From positions 1 through 64,000 of the forward strand of contig JAGXHW010000028.1 in assembly GCA_024635995.1 (NCBI GenBank): 64,000 nucleotides of DNA, given 5' to 3'. The notes beneath the pieces are model-generated. The model was not told the DNA's origin and made no database searches. It saw nothing but the letters and a program-made list of their open reading frames with translations. The stretch is from Clostridiaceae bacterium. GTDB taxonomy: Bacteria > Bacillota > Clostridia > Peptostreptococcales > Tindalliaceae. Every line of letters begins with the position of its first letter. Position 1 is the first letter of the stretch. The position numbers were made by a program, and so were the translations under genes. This document shows positions 59,369 to 64,000 of this stretch, one piece after another.

Positions 59369-61054
59369 ATGGATTATAATGTATTAATCGGCGGGGCTGC
59401 TGGTCAGGGAATAGACACATTGTCAACTTTATTCCAACGCAGCCTTTATCGTCATGGATACCATGTTTTTGTGCATAAAGATTATATGTCCCGGGTGCGG
59501 GGCGGACATAATTTTATACAAATTCGCTTTAGTGACACGCCATTGCTGTCACATCGTGATCCGCTGGATCTGATTGTAGCCCTTGACGAAACAACTGTTA
59601 AAGAACATATGTCTCGTTTACAGAAAAGTGGATTTCTGATGGCAGATGAAGAAATCAAAAAACAATCAGACCGGATGATCACATTCCCCATCCATAAGTT
59701 GGCTAAAGAAGCCGGTAATTCCAAAACCTTCACGTCTGTCTTTTTGGGATTACTGCTTAAATGGTATGGTTTACCTTTGGAGCAGACAGAAGCTTTTCTG
59801 TTGGAAACATTTCATGACAAATCGCCTGAAGCTAATGTGAAAGCCCTTCAGTCAGGTGCGGCTCTGATTAAAGAGAAAGTGTCCCTTCCTCCTGGATCAC
59901 TGTCAGACCATCTGCTGGTCGACGGCAACCAGGCAATTGCCTTGGGCGCCATCGCTGCAGGCGTCACATTCTACTCCGCCTACCCAATGACGCCTTCCAC
60001 CAGTATTATGAACACCCTGGCATCATATCAAACAGAAGCGGGGATTGTTGTGGAACAGGCTGAAGATGAAATTGCCGCCATTAACATGGCCATCGGCGCC
60101 AATTATGCCGGTATCCGTGCCATGACAGGCACATCCGGCGGTGGTTTTTCCCTTATGACTGAAGCTCTGGGTCTGGCCGGCATCACAGAGACACCGTTGG
60201 TCGTGGCCAATGTACAACGACCGGGACCCGCCACTGGTTTCCCCACACGGACGGAGCAAAGTGACCTGAGCTTTATCCTCACCGCCTCCCATGGAGAAAT
60301 TACCCGCATGGTGATTGCTTTACGTAACCCGGAGGAATCCTTTTACCAGACAACCCGTGCCTTTAACCTGTCTGAAAAATACCAGGTACCTGTTATTCTT
60401 CTCAGTGATCAGTATTTAGCTGATTATACTGTGACTGTGCCCGCTTTTGATGTGTCCCATGTGACCATAGACCGCCATTTTGCTGATGGTTCCTCTTATT
60501 CTGAAGATCATCCGTACCAACGGTATGAACTAACTGATAATGGCCTTTCTCCCCGCCTCATCCCTGGAAAAATCCCAGGACTTGTGGTGCTTGCCGACAG
60601 TGATGAACATGACGAGGACGGGCACATCACCGAATCGGCCGAAATGCGGATCAACATGATGAAAAAAAGAATGGGTAAACTGGAACTTATAAAAGAAGAG
60701 TTGCAGGAACCCTGGATGTTGGGCGATGCTCAACCGGATATTCTATTATTGGCCTGGGGATCCATTGCCGGTCCCCTGGAAGAAGCCATTACCCGCCTAC
60801 GGAAAGAAAATGAATCGTTGTCCATTGGCGCCCTGGTCTTTGGTGATCTGTGGCCGCTCCCCACCAAGCAACTGACATCATTGGCAGAAAAAGCCAAAGT
60901 GCTGGTAAACATTGAACAAAACTACACCGGTCAGTTGGCTAAATTAATTCGTCAGGAAACAGGGTTTCATTGCACAAAAAGTATTTTAAAGTATGACGGC
61001 CGGCAAATGACGCCTGAATTCATCCTGGAAATGTTGAAAAAGGAGGTGCTCTAA
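59369..61054 (+). CDS. korA: 2-oxoacid:ferredoxin oxidoreductase, fused gamma-alpha subunit
   Basis: A 561-residue subunit. Residues 1-about 175 are the gamma domain (LIGGAAGQGIDTLSTLF; SRVRGGHNFIQIRFS), which binds the CoA end. Residues about 185-560 are the alpha domain: GNQAIALGAIAAGVTFYSAYPMTPSTSIM, VEQAEDEIAAINMAIGANYAG and GTSGGGFSLMTEALGLAG, the pyrimidine-binding part for thiamine diphosphate. This two-gene form fits 2-oxoglutarate- or broad 2-oxoacid oxidoreductases (KorAB type) more than pyruvate enzymes, but the substrate cannot be proved. The subunit beta gene starts directly after its stop. Confidence 0.92.
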   Translation: MDYNVLIGGAAGQGIDTLSTLFQRSLYRHGYHVFVHKDYMSRVRGGHNFIQIRFSDTPLLSHRDPLDLIVALDETTVKEHMSRLQKSGFLMADEEIKKQSDRMITFPIHKLAKEAGNSKTFTSVFLGLLLKWYGLPLEQTEAFLLETFHDKSPEANVKALQSGAALIKEKVSLPPGSLSDHLLVDGNQAIALGAIAAGVTFYSAYPMTPSTSIMNTLASYQTEAGIVVEQAEDEIAAINMAIGANYAGIRAMTGTSGGGFSLMTEALGLAGITETPLVVANVQRPGPATGFPTRTEQSDLSFILTASHGEITRMVIALRNPEESFYQTTRAFNLSEKYQVPVILLSDQYLADYTVTVPAFDVSHVTIDRHFADGSSYSEDHPYQRYELTDNGLSPRLIPGKIPGLVVLADSDEHDEDGHITESAEMRINMMKKRMGKLELIKEELQEPWMLGDAQPDILLLAWGSIAGPLEEAITRLRKENESLSIGALVFGDLWPLPTKQLTSLAEKAKVLVNIEQNYTGQLAKLIRQETGFHCTKSILKYDGRQMTPEFILEMLKKEVL

Positions 61055-61912
61055 ATGAATGAATCCAGTCGTTTTTATTCGTCTGATGAAGTGGCCTGGT
61101 GCCCAGGTTGTGGTAACCACGCTCTTTTGGCAATTTTAAAGCAAGCACTGGAAGAATTAGACAAAAACCCTCACGAAGTGTTGATTTGCTCCGGTATCGG
61201 TCAGGCTGCTAAAACGCCCCATTATGTGAACGTAAACGGCTTTAACGGTCTTCACGGACGAGCCATCCCCCCAGCCTTTGGCGCAAAGGTGGCAAATAAA
61301 GATCTGACTGTGATTATTAATTCCGGTGATGGTGATTCCTATGGTGAAGGTGGCAACCATCTGATTCATAACATGCGCCGAAACCTGGACATCACGCATT
61401 TTGTCCATGACAACATGATCTATGGCCTAACCAAGGGACAGGCTTCCCCCACAACCAGACCAGGGCATACCACAGGCATACAAACAGAAGGCGTTGTGCT
61501 TAACCCTCTTAATCCTTTGGCCTTGGCCATCACCATGGGTGCCACCTTTGTTGCTCGGGGTTTTGTTGGCGAAAAAGAACAGCTTGTGGAACTGATGAAA
61601 CAAGCCATTACTCATAAGGGGTATGCTTTACTGGATATTTTTCAGCCATGTGTAATCTTCAATAAAATAAACACCTTTCAATGGTATAAAGAGCACACAT
61701 TCAAACTGCCTGAATCCTACGATCCCACTGACCGGGCGACTGCGCTGCAGATGGCTTTTGAATGGGATGATGGCATTCCTCTGGGTGTGTTGTTTAAAGA
61801 GGACCGAACAACCTACACCGAATCCATTGAAGTGCTTCGTGAAGGTCCACCCCTTGTTGACCGAAAGTTAAAACCTGATCGTGTGATACCGTTCCTGGAT
61901 AACTTTAAATAG
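61055..61912 (+). CDS. korB: 2-oxoacid:ferredoxin oxidoreductase, beta subunit
   Basis: A 285-residue subunit. WCPGCGNHALLAILKQAL (about 15-32) holds the first two cluster cysteines; SGIGQAAKTPHYVNVNGFNGLHGRAIPPA in pieces matches the family, and GDGDSYGEGGNHLIHNMRRNLDIT carries the thiamine-diphosphate Mg-binding GDGD with its Asn. A later Cys (FQPCVIFN) completes the [4Fe-4S] site. The ATG follows the TAA of the alpha gene directly, so translation is coupled. Produces acyl-CoA, CO2 and reduced ferredoxin from 2-oxoacids. Confidence 0.94.
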   Translation: MNESSRFYSSDEVAWCPGCGNHALLAILKQALEELDKNPHEVLICSGIGQAAKTPHYVNVNGFNGLHGRAIPPAFGAKVANKDLTVIINSGDGDSYGEGGNHLIHNMRRNLDITHFVHDNMIYGLTKGQASPTTRPGHTTGIQTEGVVLNPLNPLALAITMGATFVARGFVGEKEQLVELMKQAITHKGYALLDIFQPCVIFNKINTFQWYKEHTFKLPESYDPTDRATALQMAFEWDDGIPLGVLFKEDRTTYTESIEVLREGPPLVDRKLKPDRVIPFLDNFK

Positions 61913-61981
61913 GGTAATTTTTTTACCTTTCACAGGGTCTTTAAGTTATCAAAAAAAAAATGCTTAAAGGTACGCTAAATA

Positions 61982-62015
61982 ATAAAAAAACGAGGAAACC
62001 AATTGGTTTCCTCGT
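61982..62015 (-). terminator. Bidirectional terminator between korB and the V-ATPase operon
   Basis: AACGAGGAAACC pairs with GGTTTCCTCGTT around AATT; the minus strand has TTTTTTATT after it. It ends the V-ATPase transcript and probably the korAB transcript. Confidence 0.9.
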
Positions 62016-62016
62016 T

Positions 62017-62655
62017 CTATGCTTTAGCTTTCTTTTTGGATTTTGACTTTCCCTTCACTCTCTTCAGTCTAAAGAAGTCTTCTCTTTCCTTCTCCTGCAG
62101 TACTTCGTCAATGTACTTGATTGTTGTCCTGTATTTAGGAATTTGTATTTTGTCAAGTGCATTGGCTCTTTTCTGGGTCTTCTTTATCTCCATTGCCAGT
62201 TTGTAAACTGAGTTTTCGACTTCAGCAAGCTGATAAATTAGTTTTCTTATTTCAATAAAGCTCAGAACCGTTCTGTCAAATGCTGAATTCGTTCTAAAAA
62301 ACCCATACTCTGTTGTGAATTCTCTTTCTTCTATCTTGATAATCGGCACTTCTACACCCATTACTGACTTATAGAGAATTGTATAATCAGGTTCTTTTTC
62401 AATAGACTGTGCAAGCTCCTCGATATATTCAGAACCCTTAGTAATGTTTGCAAGCTTCAGTGCCTCATAGGCTACAGAAAATTTTTCATCGATTTTATTT
62501 TGAAGCTCATTTGCATTGTCTATAAGGGCCATCATTTCCCTGATCAGCACAACTCTTTTTTTATCAAGAAGCTCAAAACCCTTAAGTGCGAATTGCAATG
62601 AACTCTTTGATTTTATCAAGTTTGCCTTGGTTGGAGTCACTTTATAAACAGCCAT
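62017..62655 (-). CDS. atpD: V-type ATP synthase subunit D
   Basis: A 212-residue central-stalk subunit. The N-terminal TPTKANLIKSKSSLQFALKGFELLDKKRVVLIREM in pieces (TPTKANL; GFELLDKKR) is typical, and ALDKIQIPKYRTTIKYIDEVLQEKEREDFFRLKRVK lies near the end. The protein is a long helical hairpin that couples the head to the membrane rotor. It follows subunit B by nine bases and is the last gene, in the usual A-B-D order. In many anaerobes the V-type enzyme transports H+ or Na+. Confidence 0.94.
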   Translation of the reverse strand: MAVYKVTPTKANLIKSKSSLQFALKGFELLDKKRVVLIREMMALIDNANELQNKIDEKFSVAYEALKLANITKGSEYIEELAQSIEKEPDYTILYKSVMGVEVPIIKIEEREFTTEYGFFRTNSAFDRTVLSFIEIRKLIYQLAEVENSVYKLAMEIKKTQKRANALDKIQIPKYRTTIKYIDEVLQEKEREDFFRLKRVKGKSKSKKKAKA

Positions 62656-62664
62656 AAATTCACC

Positions 62665-64000
62665 CTATTCCATGTACTTTGCTATAATATCCGGATTTAG
62701 TCTGTCCAGTTCCTCTCTCGGCAAAATCTTCAATAATTCCCATGCCAAGTCCAGCGTGTCAAATATTTCTCTATTCTCATTTAAGCTCTGGGTGATAAAT
62801 CTGCTTTCAAAAGCATCACCAAACTTCATGTAGTATTTATCTCTATCAGAAAGGTCCTCTTCTCCTACTATCTGAGCAAGTGCTCTTACCTCTTGTACTT
62901 TAGAGTAAGATGAAAACAACTGGTTTGAAACATCAGGATGGTCTTCCCGGGTAAATCCTTCTCCTATTCCATCTTTCATCAGACGTGAAAGTGATGGAAG
63001 TACATTGATAGGTGGATATATTGCCTTTTGATCCAGTGTTCTTTCCAATACAACCTGGCCTTCTGTTATGTACCCAGTAAGGTCTGGTATTGGGTGAGTA
63101 ATGTCATCATTTGGCATTGTCAATATTGGTATCAATGTTACGGAACCATCTATTCCATGAATCATACCAGCTCTCTCATAAAGAGAGGCAAGGTCTGAAT
63201 ATAGATATCCTGGATACCCTCTTCTACTGGGCACCTCTTCCCGAAGTGATGATACCTCTCGTAAAGCCTCACCGTAGCTGGTTATATCAGTCATAATGAC
63301 CAATACGTGTTGATTTTCCTCATAAGCTAGATACTCAGCAGCTGTTAACGCACACCTTGGTGTGATGATTCTCTCCATGATTGGATCATCTGCATAGTTT
63401 ACATACATAACTACCTTTTCCTGTACACCTGCTTTTCTAAATGCATCTTCAAAATAGAATGCTTCATCGTGCTTTACGCCTATCGCAGCAAAAATGATCG
63501 AGAACTTATTGTCTCCTTCTTTGGACTGGATTTTCGCCTGGCGTACGATCTGTGCGGCCAATTCATTATGTGGAAGTCCTGCTCCTGAAAAAATAGGTAG
63601 CTTCTGTCCTCTTATGAGTGTTGTAAGTCCGTCAATTGAAGATATCCCTGTCTGAATAAAGTTTCTGGGATACTCCCTTGAAACGGGATTTATAGGTCTA
63701 CCGTTTACATTGAAAAACTTTTCCGAGTAAATATCTCCTCCTCCATCAATAGGTTCCCCTATTCCATTGAAGGTTCTTCCGAGAATTTTTTTGGAGAGTG
63801 GTATTTCAAATGGCTTACCCTCAAAACTTACTTTTGTGTTCTCTACAGAAATTCCCATTGTTTGTCCAAATACCTGGACAACGACACTATCCTTGTCAAT
63901 CTTTATTACACGGCCAACCATTGTATTTCCCAGTCGATCCTCAACCTCTACTATTTCACCATATCCTACTGAATGGACCTTTGATAACTCTATCAAAGCT
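62665..64000 (-). CDS. atpB: V-type ATP synthase subunit B (5' end outside the window)
   Basis: At least 443 residues of the non-catalytic B subunit; the frame stays open to base 64000 and about 15 N-terminal residues are missing. The TTG start given by the track is an internal Leu codon. Family marks: [35 protein letters not shown] (the degenerate P-loop), [35 protein letters not shown] in pieces and TLTQKAIYP-like [21 protein letters not shown]. Codon usage in this operon seems slightly more AT-rich than in the genes to the left, seen by eye only. Confidence 0.95.
   Translation of the reverse strand, partial: ALIELSKVHSVGYGEIVEVEDRLGNTMVGRVIKIDKDSVVVQVFGQTMGISVENTKVSFEGKPFEIPLSKKILGRTFNGIGEPIDGGGDIYSEKFFNVNGRPINPVSREYPRNFIQTGISSIDGLTTLIRGQKLPIFSGAGLPHNELAAQIVRQAKIQSKEGDNKFSIIFAAIGVKHDEAFYFEDAFRKAGVQEKVVMYVNYADDPIMERIITPRCALTAAEYLAYEENQHVLVIMTDITSYGEALREVSSLREEVPSRRGYPGYLYSDLASLYERAGMIHGIDGSVTLIPILTMPNDDITHPIPDLTGYITEGQVVLERTLDQKAIYPPINVLPSLSRLMKDGIGEGFTREDHPDVSNQLFSSYSKVQEVRALAQIVGEEDLSDRDKYYMKFGDAFESRFITQSLNENREIFDTLDLAWELLKILPREELDRLNPDIIAKYME

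Noticed and set aside
62665-64000. V-ATPase B subunit beginning at the TTG at 63996
   Set aside because: The frame is open to the window edge and the family has about 15 more residues before this point, so the gene is cut by the window rather than starting here.

Overview
The window looks like chromosomal DNA from a strictly anaerobic, low-to-moderate GC member of the Firmicutes (Clostridia). The evidence is two T-box leaders, strong AGGAGG ribosome sites with frequent TTG/GTG starts, a class III (anaerobic) ribonucleotide reductase with its activase, a tungsten-type aldehyde:ferredoxin oxidoreductase, a 2-oxoacid:ferredoxin oxidoreductase, a V-type ATPase, a cobalamin-dependent methionine synthase with a separate reactivation protein, and two genes that read best as selenoprotein genes with in-frame UGA. 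I see no insertion sequence, prophage, CRISPR array, rRNA or tRNA. The species cannot be named from this.

Layout. 0-5 kb: a T-box leader that runs off the left edge; hslO; a cold-shock gene; an hpt / M20 amidohydrolase / CPBP protease operon; a 52-residue membrane protein missed by the ORF track; and bioY behind a BirA-type operator. 5-10.6 kb: a methionine operon metF / metH-reactivation / metH, then a Tat-like lipoprotein of the C_GCAxxG_C_C (split-Soret-like) family interrupted by UGA followed by a strong SECIS-like hairpin. 10.6-20.4 kb: polysaccharide deacetylase, valS (T-box) with folC and a QueG-like Fe-S protein, PLP decarboxylase, D-2-hydroxyacid dehydrogenase and nrdG. 20.5-30.8 kb: nrdD, ABC-F, murI, pgi, a fumarylacetoacetate-hydrolase-like protein, rodA, a 29-codon leader ORF and mgtE. 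30.9-37.4 kb: a three-gene 2-hydroxyacyl-CoA-dehydratase/activase-like operon, a TerB-like helical protein, and aldehyde oxidoreductase with a MoaD/ThiS-like partner.

37.6-46.4 kb: a MerT-like membrane protein with a Cys-Sec pair in place of the usual Cys-Cys pair, Cof phosphatase, ferritin, GIY-YIG protein, aspartokinase, nitroreductase, a decayed FMN-binding fragment, a NarL-type two-component system, a DUF523/DUF1722 protein, and a DUF948/YtxH pair. 46.5-64 kb: a large divergent glutamine synthetase, tandem 35-bp repeats, a PP2C phosphatase with a pseudo-receiver, a beta-CASP MBL nuclease, M29 aminopeptidase, ApbE-like lipoprotein, HAD phosphatases, Na/Pi cotransporter, acyl carrier protein, an Asp23 protein overlapping mobA, korAB-type oxidoreductase, and V-ATPase subunits D and B (B runs off the right edge).

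Most of the window is core metabolism. The observations most worth follow-up are the two UGA-interrupted genes, which standard gene calling splits or truncates. Both carry a UGA where the family normally has a cysteine, remain in frame for the rest of a family-like protein, and have a stem-loop at the correct distance after UGA. Next in interest are the leader peptide before mgtE, the stand-alone three-gene activase/dehydratase set, and the small membrane protein divergent from bioY. No selenocysteine machinery genes (selA, selB, selC, selD) lie in this window, so that part must be checked elsewhere in the genome.
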